DNA of 64,000 bases from assembly GCA_907165135.1 (NCBI GenBank), contig OU015568.1, positions 16,937,208 to 17,001,207 of the forward strand, in the 5' to 3' direction. Each line of letters begins with the position of its first letter. Positions within the stretch are counted from its first letter, which is position 1. Source of the stretch: Oikopleura dioica. Taxonomy: Eukaryota; Chordata; Appendicularia; Copelata; Oikopleuridae. Positions 54,121 through 64,000 of the stretch are shown piece by piece. A model generated the notes under the pieces. It did not search any database. It was not told the DNA's origin and saw only the letters and a program-made list of their open reading frames with translations. The position numbers were made by a program, and so were the translations under genes.

Positions 54121-57100
54121 TTACAATCTCGATTTACTTCGCTGTCCGTACAGGCAGCGAACAAATCCCGAAATAATAAGTAACTGCGTTTCATTGTAAT
54201 TCCACTTCTTCATTCTCGCAATGAATCGCAAATTGGACATATTCGCAGGGAAGTTTTTGCTCGCGTCTTTCAAGTTTTGCGCGATCTCCGTTATTTTTTC
54301 TGCTTTATGTCACAACTAAGTCTTTGTTGTTATTCGAATTATTGCTGATTACATTATTAATTCTGACATTCCTGCTGTCAAATCGCCGAGACCAAAATCT
54401 TCCAGCTGTATGGGTTTACCACATGCTATGACTTCCGACATGATGCCGGCGATTCGGTCGTGCGTGGCGTGTTCTTTCAGCGCGATTTGCTCGATGGTTT
54501 CTCCATCAAGGTAGCGTTTGTAAATCATCCAGCTGCGCAATCGCAGTTCTTCGTGAGCTTTATTCAGATTTTAACTAGTCGGCTGGTTTTTACTTACGTT
54601 TTTTTTGCGCCCAGGTTTTTGGTGGGTTTTTCATCATTTCATAGGTAGCGTCTTCTTCCTCGTAGATTTGTCTATCTACCTCAAGCTCTGGGCAAAGATT
54701 CTTGTATTTTGCTGTGTTCAGATAGAAACTCTGGTACATTTTGGCCGCCGCTGCTGTCATTCTTGGAATTTTACACACTAAATAAGTTTTATTTTTTTTT
54801 CTTCTAGGGACGCTACTTGATTCTTCCGTTGTGGGCCGCCATAATATAACTCGTTCCAATAGCTCTCTGCTGAAAGGAAGTTGCGGCTTTTTACGATCTT
54901 TGTATTGCTGCGTCACATCCTCCATAATTGCGTACATCATCTTTCGATATGATCTTTCATACGCGTCCTCCTTTTTTTTCTGTGGCTCTTCAGCTCTGAA
55001 GATTTCTATCTTGCCGAACACTGCGTTCTCTTCTTCCTTCTGTGCCTTCAGTTCGCCTTCTGTTTCCATGATACAGTCGCGGCTTCCTTTAGAAATTATT
55101 CTTGGCGTTTTCATCTCAGTTGTCAGCACTTTTTGTATTTGTTATAAGCAGTTTCAAGATTGACTTACCCGTGATGAATTTTTTTTTGGGCGACTGCATA
55201 AAATCGTACCCCTTTAGCGACACAACCATTCGAATCGCTCCTTCTCCATCATAATGCCGAAGATTGAGGTAGTCATTAATGATGAGCGCCCTTGTAACCG
55301 CATAAAAGTGTTTTTTCTATAAAGTCGGTTTATCAAGTTAACTTTTTTTAGACATACCGGTTTCATTTTCTTTAGGACATTAGCCATTGTTGCTTTTTCC
55401 TTGCAATCAATAACCGCCTCCATTATGATTATTGCGTCGTTTCTGAGAGAAACATAGTGTTTCAACTCAGCTTTATATTCTTATCAAGGATAAAATAGCT
55501 CGATTCTTTATTTTGGTATTTTATGTTAATTCTTCATTATCTATATTCCCTTTACTTTGTTCCGCGACAATTCTTCATTCTCCCGACGGCAATGATCGCA
55601 GCAGTTTGGAAGGCCCGTTGTTTCAGACTCTTCTCCTCTATTGAATGTCGCCAGTAGGGTTTCTCGGAGACAACCTCGCTGTTTCAATGCGTATTCGCAA
55701 TGAAATAATTCCAAGTATTTTTGTATCTTCTCTTCCGTTCTAGGTTGTCTACTCGCGGTTGACTTGTGAAAAGAAGTAAGCTCATCATTCATAAATATGA
55801 TCGTTTGAGATTGTTCTCCGTTTCGTCCGCATCGTCCGCTCATTTGACTGAGCGATGAGAGTGATAAAGGTGTTCCCCAAAGAACTGAATTTTAAATTTG
55901 GTTTTAGGTGAATATGTTTACCCGTCTTTCGCAATGTCCGATCATCATGACCCATGCCGAACGCAACGGTTGCGATTATCGCGTCAAGTTTGCCTTGCGT
56001 GAAATCTTTGACCGTTTGCCTTCTTTGTGCATCATTTACCCGCGGCGCATTCTTTGCAGAATCATTCTTCGACGATCTTAAAGAAAAATAAAACAAAATT
56101 AATAATTTATATAGTACCCGAAGTATTTTCCGAATCTTTGCATGTCGAAAAATCGGCTAAGATTATCGTATAGAAATTCGCCTTCATTTCTCACATTGAT
56201 GTATATGAGAACTCGTTCCTTTAGCCGATAGAGCTGTCGGTTGCTGAATTACCGTTTTGTAAGAATTTATCGTTATATTATACTTGATTATTTTGTCGGG
56301 TTTAACAAGTCCAGCTCTCTTCAAATCATTAAACAAGGCCTCTGCCGATGCTTGTTTTGAGTTGTTTCTTGCCGCATTTGTCTTCGTTAGAATTCTGTAG
56401 TAGATATTCTTTCGGTCAGTTGCGCCTTTTATTATCTTGGGCTAAATTATTTTATTTATTTGCTTCAACTCAAGTTTATCTTACTTGTGTCATCCGCAAT
56501 GTCTTCTTGATCCCTCTTTCGACGTGTTTTGTAGCTGTGGCAGTACACGCTAGAAATGGTGCACTCGCTATTTCTCTAGCAAAACCGAGAAATTTCATCT
56601 CAGTTCTGAACGAGCTCCACTCAATGCATGTATGCACTAAATAAAGTTAATGTTAATTACTGTCCCGAAGAGTAGATTTACCCTCGTCAAAGATAGCCGC
56701 TTTCATGGGGTGATGTTCGTTGAGAAGCTGGAGCACAAGATGGTTTTTGTTCAAGCTTTCAGGAGATGCAAAGATGACGCGATAGTTTCGTAGCCTCTTC
56801 CACTCTTTTATGGCCGCCCATTCAAGAAAATTTGTGTCTCTCAATTTAGTTTGGCTGATTCCAGAGTGATCCAGAAACGTCATCATGTCTTCGCGAATGT
56901 TGTTAACCGGAAGAACAATCAACGTATATCCTGTTTGTTGCAGAGCCGCGTAGGTGAGAAATACTGCAGATTTTCCGCTTCCTGTGCACTGTACTATCAA
57001 AGTATCTTTTCCCGCACCCAATGCTTCGATCGCTTCATACTGCCAGCTCCGCATATTTTGGTGGCCCATCACTTCTTTAAATGTTTTCTTGACGATTTTG

Positions 57101-57183
57101 TATTGTTCTTCTGCGGTTAATAATGGATCCCCGAAAAAAACTTCTGGAGCTTCGTTCGACTCATTCGACCGATTTTCGTTCAT
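54121..57183 (-). CDS. WRN-like RecQ DNA helicase
   Basis: Starts MNENRSNESNEAPEVFF at 57183 after a CATTAAG acceptor. Motif 0 RSWQYEAIEAL, Walker A CTGSGKSAVF, DEVH box (FDE across an intron to VHTCIEWSSFR), ACTATATKHV, ATVAFGMGHDD and motif VI LSQMSGRCGRNGEQ are all present. Zinc region: YALKQRGCLRETLL with NCCDHCRREN. RQC winged helix: VTRALIINDYLNLRHYDGEG. HRDC-like: YRKMMYAIMEDVTQQYKDRK with LWRPTTEES. C-terminal HTH: MIYKRYLDGETIEQIALKEH and GKPIQLEDFGL, as in WRN. No exonuclease domain. The last exon (KITEIAQNLKDASKNF..., stop 54121) is tentative. RecQ helicases unwind forks and recombination intermediates. It lies 36 nt after a RING gene. Confidence 0.85.
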
Positions 57184-57219
57184 TCTTAATGTGAAAATGA
57201 TTTTATAATTTGTTTCCAA

Positions 57220-57752
57220 TCAATCAGTCATTCTGTCAATGTTCTCTCCAATTCCATCAATTTCTTTCTCGATTTTTCCTGAAAAGAACAAATAAACTTT
57301 TGTTGACTTCAATTTTACTACCTTTACACTCTTGAATTGTTTTTTTCAAATCAATCAGTTCGCGGGACCTTCTATTTTTTTCCTTCTCTAATAATTCGAC
57401 GTTTTTTCTTGTTTCCCGCAACTTCAGTGCATCTACTTGATGTTGAAATTTTCTTTTTACATTTGAACTTTCAAACCTCTTTTCATTTGTGCTCTTACCC
57501 CTTCGAACCAGCCTGGCGCGTTCACGTAATTGTTCGCCGCGACTTTTTTGCACGATGGACACTCTCCAGTTGTCTTGGAAAAATCATCCGAGCATTCTTA
57601 TATTCTTTGATTTTTTATTTATACTTCCTTTTACCTTTGCATAAAATCGTGAAGCATTTTTTGCAAGTTTTTGAGCCCTTGTTAGGGTAGATCTCACAAA
57701 TACCGCATAGGAAGAAAGAATTTTTCTTGCATGTTTTTGTTGACCGAGACAT
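57220..57752 (-). CDS. RING finger/coiled-coil protein, operon partner of the RecQ helicase
   Basis: Start MSRSTKTCKKNSFFLCGICE at 57752. The RING-like ligands read CGIC, KTCKKCFTILCKEC and GECPSCKK. A 47-nt intron (GTGAACGCG...GAAAAG) joins in phase to RFESSNVKRKFQHQVDALKL and a coiled coil (ETRKNVELLEKEKNRRSREL). A last exon ends GIGENIDRMTD at 57220. Only 36 nt, including a CATTAAG acceptor, separate it from the RecQ start, so the two are probably one polycistronic transcript. The second RING/coiled-coil gene in the region; RING ligases often act on repair helicases, but a link here is inference. Confidence 0.65.
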
Positions 57753-57811
57753 TTTAGAACGCCAAGATGAAAACCGAGACAATCTTAATTATTTTCTGAA
57801 TAGCATAGTTT

Positions 57812-59958
57812 TTAAATAAATTGGTTTTGATTAATAAAATCAGAGATTTCACAATTCAACGCGTCTAATTCACTTTTTCGGCTCGATTTCGGGTTGGTTG
57901 GTCTTCCATCAAGCCTTTTTGATTGCTGAAAGAAATCGGTTGGATGCCGCACAACAATTTTCCTGGATTTTCTCTCATTCTCCGTAAGTCCTCGTCGTTT
58001 TGCAAGATAATATGCACAGACGCGTTGAGGACCGCCATTCTGCTGAAAGAAATCCACTGTTCCCCAATCTACCAAATGAATGTCTTCAATATCTAGTCAA
58101 GAGGTAATATAATGTTTTTTTTTTGTTTCAATAACCTTTTATTGTCGTGTTGTTAGCAAATGGACATTGAAGTCTGCTGTCGTGCTCCTTCATTTTCGAT
58201 ACGCATCCATAAGCATTCTACTTTTTTGTTTGAGCTTGTATATTATTAATTATTACCATTGAATGCTCGTTACTGGAAATCCAATTTAATAGATGTTTAT
58301 CACGTTTTTTTTCATTTTTTGTTGCTCTCTCAAAGATTTGGTTGTAAAGAGCGTTTACTTTTTCCCCTGGTAAACTTATTAAGTATCATGAACTGTTCTT
58401 TTATAATGCATGTTGAACACATTTAATACTTTCCCAATGTTCTTCGCGAAGGAAAACAGATGTAATTTCATTAAATTTGTGGATAATGAAGGATCGCTTA
58501 TGATTGAGTCGATTAGCCGTACTGCGCTATGAATTGGTTAAATATGAGACTTTTTGTCTATTTACCATGGAGGGAAGTTTTTTTTAAGAATAAAGAAATT
58601 ATTTTCGTTGATGTTTTGATTAAATTCCTCCTCTGTAAAGAAGACAGTCATTAACATTTCAGCAGCTTCGTATATTTCTTTTGAAAAGTAACCTTCCGCA
58701 ACAGTTATTTCTTGAGGGGCAATCTTCCGTTCAAACAAAACTTTTGCATAAACCGTAAGCTCTTTCTCGGTGACGACAAATTTTTCTTTTTTAATTCTTA
58801 CTGCGAAAAGGTTAAATCGGAAGGTAAATCAAAACTTATGAATTTTAACCTATCCTGCGGGAACGTTCCAATCTGAAATTTCACTTTTCTTGATACTGAT
58901 CTCGTAGAGACTGTTCATATGTCTTGTTTGGGTTAGCCCTTGCGGATTTATCTTATTTTGGAAATCTAATTTATTTAAGAAAATAGCTGAGGTTTCCCGC
59001 GGATCTCAATAGCAAACGTTAACCCGAATGACCATGGATTTTTTGAATTTCTGATATAGCTTTCTTGTTGGCGTTGATATCATGCTTCTTGATTTCTCCG
59101 TCGAGATAATGAATAATTTTAATTTTTTCTTCTTTCTTTAGATTAGTTATGCGAAAACCGAAGAGGCAGACTTCCGCGGCGATATATTTCTTAATATGAG
59201 TTATTTAGCAGAAGAATTGATTCTATGATTTTGACCTTTTTGATTTCTTCTTTTAATATCTTTTTTGTTCCTCGAAGTAGCCAATGGACATATCCGTCTA
59301 CCATTAACGCATGATTATCTTTCTTGTTGGATGTTTTAAATAATTGGTTAAATTATTTTCACAAATTAATCGAAACACCTTCCGATAGACACCATAAATC
59401 TTGTTTATTTATCTCCAGAATTGATCGGGTATATTCATATTTTTCTTCATCTGGGGATGTTGACAGATGGTCGCACGACTCTTTGATTCTTTTAATTTTT
59501 TTTTCAATTTTCTTTTTACCGCATATAATTTTCATAATTTCCAGACGATCCGATGAGTATTTCAGAAGATCTTTTTCTTTTATATAAATTTCAAATTTAT
59601 GATAATTAAAATCAGCGATAGATAGAGTAAACACTTGTTTGATGAAAATGATGCGGTCAGTATTTGAAAACACTGTACCAAACGCCCTCCCCCCCCCCGA
59701 GCTCGCAAGAAATCTCGGAGTCGGCCATCGCGCCCGCACGCGGAAAATGTCGCTTGAATATGGACTAAAATGTTTACTCTGTATCTGGCTCGCATAATTT
59801 ACTTTTGGCTTAAGGAATTAAGGAATTTAAAATGGAAATAATTGAGCCTTCCCTACGTAAAGATGATTTTCTTGATAGACATTTTCAAAGTCAATTTTTT
59901 GCCGCGATAAGTGTTGGTTCAAGTATGGATACGCTGAGCAAAGATCATAATCGGACAT
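57812..59958 (-). CDS. Long multi-exon orphan protein
   Basis: Starts MSDYDLCSAYPYLNQHLSRQ at 59958 after a ATTTAG acceptor, 32 nt after the upstream stop. Exons: IFRVRARWPTPRFLASSGGG (contains a 10-base homopolymer, frame uncertain); SIADFNYHKFEIYIKEKDLL; NHALMVDGYVHWLLRGTKKI; EVCLFGFRITNLKKEEKIKI; NPQGLTQTRHMNSLYEISIK; VVTEKELTVYAKVLFERKIA; ending LNCEISDFINQNQFI at 57812. A Cys-containing segment near 58180-58020 (CPFANN...VCAYYLAKRR) recalls iron-sulphur helicase linkers, but no helicase motifs accompany it. About 560 residues. No family recognised. Confidence 0.45.
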
Positions 59959-59990
59959 TCTAAATTGCAAATTTCTATTAAGCTTTATAT

Positions 59991-60617
59991 TTAAGACACA
60001 TCTGTCTTCAGTGTAGGTAGTGTCTCCATGGGAAACTGAAAGTCCGGATAGTCTTCCCTGAATTTAAGAATCTTGACAAGTCTTGCGCTTGCCAACGTGG
60101 GCGCCTCCGATCCGATGAATTGAATGTCACTCCCAAAACAAGCTAGATATACTTTGATAAAATGAAATATGAATAAGCAACTTGCCTAGAAAGTTCCCGA
60201 AAATCAAGTCCCCATAATGATTCCCAGGTTTGATTGCCCACTCTTCGATGTTTGCTTTTGATAATGGATGTTTGTTCACCTTCCATCCTAAATAAAAAAG
60301 TAAATAACCATATATATAAAAAAAAACAACAAGGTAGGGTTTTCGTCGGCCGGCAGGCCTTACCGTATCCTAGTATGTTTCTTTTGTTGTCTTTTTCGTT
60401 TGTGCTGACCACTGCTGCAAATTTGATTTTTTCCGCGAGATCGTTTTTGTTCGCATCTGATTTCATTGCAAGTGTGTTTTTTTGTTGTTCTACCTGTAAA
60501 ATTATTCCACACAAAAAGAACTAGTTTACAATTATCCTTTTTTATGAGGATTTTTTTTTCAATGCTATATGTTTCGATAATTTTTGTTTTCATCTGTTCG
60601 AACCTATTGTAATTCAT
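59991..60617 (-). CDS. Unrecognised small protein with a GC-AG intron
   Basis: Start MNYNRFEQMKTKIIETYSIE at 60617. Exons: DLAEKIKFAAVVSTNEKDNK; then, after an intron that begins with the dispersed GGCC motif (GTAAGGCCTGCCGGCCGACG), GWKVNKHPLSKANIEEWAIK with PGNHYGDLIFGNF. A GCAAGT...CTAG intron leads to ACFGSDIQFIGSEAPTLASA and end TLPTLKTDVS at 59991. All phases agree. About 155 residues, possibly a nucleic-acid or SAP-like fold, but not recognised. First of a 32-nt-spaced tandem pair with the gene at 57812-59958. Confidence 0.55.
60337..60364 (-). repeat. Dispersed GGCCTnCCGGCC motif, copy 4, at an intron start
   Basis: Minus strand GTAAGGCCTGCCGGCCGACG followed by AAAACCC, then a T-tract. 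It is the 5' part of an intron in the gene at 59991-60617, between ILGY and WKVN. Confidence 0.65.
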
Positions 60618-60716
60618 AAGTGCATTCTTAATTTATTTTTATAAATTTATGGCAGTAAATAATGCACAATTTGCAGGCGAGCAATGGGGAGGGGTACGTT
60701 ATTGATTGAATTGACG

Positions 60717-61236
60717 TCAGTTCTCTTCGTTGATGTCGTCGATGTCACTGTCCTATTGAGAGTTTTATTTTTAATTCTTTTTTTTTTACCGATTCGTTGT
60801 CGTTCTTGAAGAAGTCATCCCTCTCTTGATTGATTTCATGCAATCTTTCCTGTCGTTTTTTAAGTGCTTCTTTTGCTGTCATCTGATTTGGGAAATACGG
60901 ACCGAAAAGTTCTGGGTTTTTGCTTTCCTCTATGATTGCTGTGCGCGCATCGTCATATTCATAGACTACATAGTGTATTTAATTTGATTTGATTTTATGA
61001 AACCTGTTTTGTCATCTCGATGCGTTGCCATCCTTTTGGCTAGTATTCTGATGAAGTGTGTACTTGCTTTTGATTGTTTTATCATTTTTATTGTAGTGTA
61101 TTATTGTAATTATATGATTTAACTTTCCTATTGCCATGGCCTCCTTTGAATCTTGTCCGTAATTCATCACGTGATTCGCCATTTTCATTATCTTCTCCGT
61201 GCTCGTTACTGAGATTCTCGTTTGAGATTTTTCCAT
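60717..61236 (-). CDS. Unrecognised small acidic protein
   Basis: Start MEKSQTRISVTSTEKIMKMA at 61236. Exon 1 runs through HIITIIHYNKNDKTIKSKYT. Later exons read YEYDDARTAIIEESKNPELF with GPYFPNQMTAKEALKKRQER and end DSDIDDINEEN at 60717. Lys/Glu-rich, helical C-terminus. 110 nt after the zinc-finger gene and 99 nt before the next on the same strand. Confidence 0.45.
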
Positions 61237-61346
61237 CGTTTTTCTGCGTTTATATCTTTTCTAAAGATTTATGATAAGTTTAAGAGCATTTATCTTTGAA
61301 AAAAATTATTGTCCTTTATTTTGAATTTGTTCAAAATGTTAGCATG

Positions 61347-63275
61347 TTAGTATTCATACGATGGATTGCAATTAGGGGATGTGTTAAAATGTGTTTTGTA
61401 CAGGTCTGTGTTATAAAAAGCTGATTTGCACATGTCGCAAAATAACCAGTTGTGGTTTTGGTGGTCGTTTTGCTTTTCAACTTGCTCCGCGACCATGATG
61501 AGAAAGTTGTAGTCTGGCATATCTGTCTGTTGATTGTCTGACACCGTCAATTTTGGCTCTTTCTTCTGCATCTTTGGGGCAAAGGAATTCAAACAAGGCT
61601 TTTTCTGCACTACTTCATTGAATTCACTCTCCTGATCTGTCTTTCTTTTGACGTTCCCTTAAAATTCTTAATATTTATACTAAATTGTAGTTTTACCTTT
61701 CCAGATAATTTCCAGCCCATCTGATGCCATTGTTTTGTTTTCGGGTGTCATGTTATTCGTCGTCTCTTTTGAAATCGGCACTTTTTTCGTGTTCGTCGGG
61801 CTTGTCGACAGTGTAAAAGATTGAGGCGTTTGTTGGGAGCTGATGGGCGGGATTGTTATGGGGGCGTAATAAGGAAATCCATTTGCCATGTAGTAACATG
61901 AATTTGCCGCGCTCGTGCTGTAAATGGGATTTCTCATCCAAGCCGGTCCCGTTGCAAATTCGCTGTTTATTGGCATACATTGATCGTATTGCTGTTGTGG
62001 TGTGAAGCAATCTATTTTGTCTTTCTGTTCTGTGCGTTGGCTGTGGTCCAATGGTCGCATTTTATTCTTGGTATGATGACTCTGGGTCACGGCCGGATTA
62101 GAGAATTCTTGGTGATTCTTGTATTTTTTCAAGTAGATTGACTTTTCATGGCCGCTTCCGATCATATGTATCTCAGCAGTCTTTCGGCTGACGCTGGCAA
62201 AACCACAAATGGTGCATCTATACGGATGATCGCCGTAGTGCTGCCGTGTATGTGCAATGACATCTTCATAATTTCTGAATGTGTACTTGCAGCAATCGCA
62301 CGCGTATGTTACTTCGCTCTCGGTCACTGGCAGAATTTTGAATGGTTTCAAATATTCTGGAATCATTCCTGTTGCCTGTTCAACAACATAAACCGTCTGG
62401 TATGCAGGAGCTCGCTATAAAAAATTCATATATTGTTATGAACCTATTATTTACCGGTACTGAGGGAGGTAAGTCAATTGGTTTGAAACTGTTCTGACCG
62501 TTGTAATACGGTTCGGGTGATTTTCTTTTAAGATGTTCTCCCGGTTGGATGATTTTGGACTCCTTTTCGCGTGGAAGTTGATTATGCTTATCTGCCTTGC
62601 GATTTTCTGTGGCAGAAGGGTCCGGCTCTTGTTTATTTACATCCATTGTCGATTCAGTCGGAGGCTCTTCGCGTTTTGGTCCTTCAATTTTTTTCATACC
62701 GCTGTGCCCCGTGCGAATGTGGTGGTTTTTGAGGCCCGATGATGATACCTAATTATTTAAACTTAAATTTTTATACTGCATATTACCTCAAAATAGTCGC
62801 AATCTGGTTCGGTACATTTAAATGGATAATCGCCGATATGTCGTCGAGCATGTGAAATGATCGAAAAATGCCCTATATATTAAATAAGTGTTCGTAGATC
62901 TTTTTGAGTAAAACCTTTTAGATGATTTTGACAAAAGTTGCATTCATAGACTGGTCTTTCAGGATTGACTGACTTCCCGATCAATTTGTAGGGTCTGTAA
63001 TACTTTGGCACTAGCCCTGTATTTTCCCATGCTGCGAAGCTTACTGAATATTTGTGATCGAGCTTCGGTCTCACAAAATCCATATTCGGCGTAGTTTTGT
63101 ACTGAGTTTTCTCAGGAGCGACGTTTTCGCATGCATTGGTGACGATTCCTGAGTCCTCACTGTCCAGGCGGGATTTTTTCCTGTTTCCAACGGTGGGACA
63201 TTTATCTTTCGGCTTCTCTTTTTTCTCGAGTTCTTCGGGGCGTTCGAAAGTATCGTTGTTGGTACTTTCCTCCAT
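61347..63275 (-). CDS. C2H2 zinc-finger protein
   Basis: Start MEESTNNDTFERPEELEKKE at 63275, with TTTAG just upstream (AATTTAGAATG). Fingers: YECNFCQNHLKG (N-terminal, possibly CCHC), FSIISHARRHIGDYPFKC with CTEPDCDYFE..LKNHHIRTGH, YACDCCKYTFRNYEDVIAHT with RQHYGDHPYRCTICGFASVS and IHMIGSGH, and a last one FCDMCKSAFYNTDLYKTHF. Between are Pro/Ser/Tyr-rich linkers. The end is NPSYEY at 61347. Paired fingers with the HxGDHPY linker suggest DNA binding. About 560 residues. It seems to head the tandem minus-strand run down to the RecQ gene. Confidence 0.65.
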
Positions 63276-63420
63276 TCTAAATTAAGTTAATTTATGCAAT
63301 TTGTCTTTGAATTCGAAAAACTGTTCCCGAGTGATTAGAAGAAACTTGACATTTTCGTAGTATCTTCTTCTTGTGTGTGAGGTAACTTAAAAATAACGTC
63401 AGAAAAGATAAAAATTGAAT
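63276..63420. other. Short spacer before the satellite
   Basis: AT-rich sequence upstream of the zinc-finger gene start; likely promoter or 5' outron of the run. Nothing specific seen. Confidence 0.3.
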
Positions 63421-64000
63421 GGCCCGAGCCATTGCTGAAGATATTTTCAGCGGCTCCGTGCCTGAATTAAAGGAGCCATGTACCAGTCATTAGTCAGGGA
63501 CAGGTGTCCAACTTTCGTGCGTACATGGTCCCCTTGGTATTTAATTTTTTCTTTGCATGATACATACTCCCTGAGTTGGAACTTCGGGGTGTCCCGTTAT
63601 TTGCCGCGTCTTTGCGTTCTTTTGGAAGCACTGCTGATCGTTTCGCGCTTCGAGAGCCGGTGAGAAGTTCTCTGAAAATGACGTTAGACTTTGATAACGC
63701 TAAAATGGCCTGAACCATTGCTGAAGATGTTTTCAGCGGCTCCGTGCCTGAATTAAAGGAGCCATGTACCAGTCATTAGTCAGGGACAGGTGTCCAACTT
63801 TCGTGCGTACATGGTCCCCTTGGTATTTAATTTTTCTTTGCATGATACATACTCCCTGAGTTGGAACTTCGGGGTGTCCCGTTATTTGCCGCGTCTTTGC
63901 GTTTTCTTGGAAGCACTGCTGATCGTTTCGCGCTTCGCGAGCCGGTGAGAAGTTCCCTGAAAATGACGTTAGACTTTGATAACGCTAAAATGGCCTGAAC
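63421..64000. repeat. 286-bp tandem repeat, continuing past the window
   Basis: GGCC(C/T)GA(G/A)CCATTGCTGAA begins at 63421, 63707 and 63992, giving a period of 285-286 bp. The first two copies differ only at a few positions. The unit includes CATGTACCAGTCATTAGTCA and TTGCCGCGTCTTTGCG. It marks the right border of the gene block in this window. Confidence 0.92.

Noticed and set aside
57812-58260. Iron-sulphur helicase (XPD/RTEL1/DDX11) similarity
   Set aside because: CPFANN...DIEDIH...VCAYYLAKRR recalls the FeS segment, but no Walker A, DEAH or motif VI could be found in neighbouring exons.
24854-63275. The AT-rich block as a Maverick/Polinton or integrated large DNA virus
   Set aside because: No protein-primed DNA polymerase B, retroviral-type integrase, packaging ATPase or capsid gene was seen. 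The only protease is inside the MULE, and genes have many spliceosomal introns and host-style trans-splice sites.

Overview
The window reads as a very compact metazoan genome, most likely a larvacean tunicate of the Oikopleura dioica type. The reasons are introns of about 35-60 nt, genes packed on one strand with 30-120 nt between stop and next ATG, AG acceptors directly before many start codons (TTTAGAATG, TTAAGAATG, as expected for spliced-leader trans-splicing and operons), an occasional GC donor, and a cysteine-rich secreted protein resembling house proteins. The species is inferred, not proven. Coordinates of multi-exon genes are start-to-stop spans; internal exons were traced by eye.

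Left part (1-24.3 kb): conserved housekeeping genes, almost all on the minus strand. In order along the window they are PUS1-like, FGFR1OP2/SIKE-like, a coiled-coil gene, an unknown gene, PTGES2-like, ARFRP1, a USP2-like deubiquitinase, VCPIP1-like, BSDC1-like and an SRSF10-like SR protein. They are followed by tRNA-Val(AAC), a small plus-strand gene and a large cysteine-rich secreted protein. Several small inverted-repeat elements sit in introns and gaps, including a 315-bp-arm foldback and an element with telomere-like TTAGGG tracts.

Right part (24.5-63.4 kb): AT-rich and very different in character. It holds about 20 intron-containing genes in tandem, mostly minus-strand, operon-like runs. 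Many have no relative I recognise. The recognisable ones point to DNA metabolism and the germ line: an RPA2 paralogue with an intact C-terminus, a Vasa-like DEAD-box protein that has lost catalytic residues, a WRN-like RecQ helicase (helicase, zinc, RQC, HRDC-like and HTH regions) directly downstream of a RING/coiled-coil gene, a second RING/coiled-coil gene of Zip3/RNF212 architecture, and two C2H2 zinc-finger proteins. This could be a sex-linked or germline gene block, or a large selfish element; the sequence alone does not decide.

Inside the right part lies the clearest discovery: an 8.9-kb Mutator-like (MULE) transposon at 32486-41413, bounded by about 118-bp complex inverted repeats and a perfect 9-bp target duplication (AAACGTATC). 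It carries a MULE transposase remnant, a Ulp1-type cysteine protease with all catalytic residues, and several captured host gene fragments that keep their introns but carry stops or frameshifts. These are Aladin-like WD40, an ISWI HAND region joined to CDC27 TPRs, a topoisomerase III fragment and unidentified pieces. It is an animal counterpart of plant Pack-MULE/Kaonashi elements. It inserted four codons before the stop of a resident gene, and the element end now supplies the stop codon.

The window ends in a 286-bp tandem repeat.
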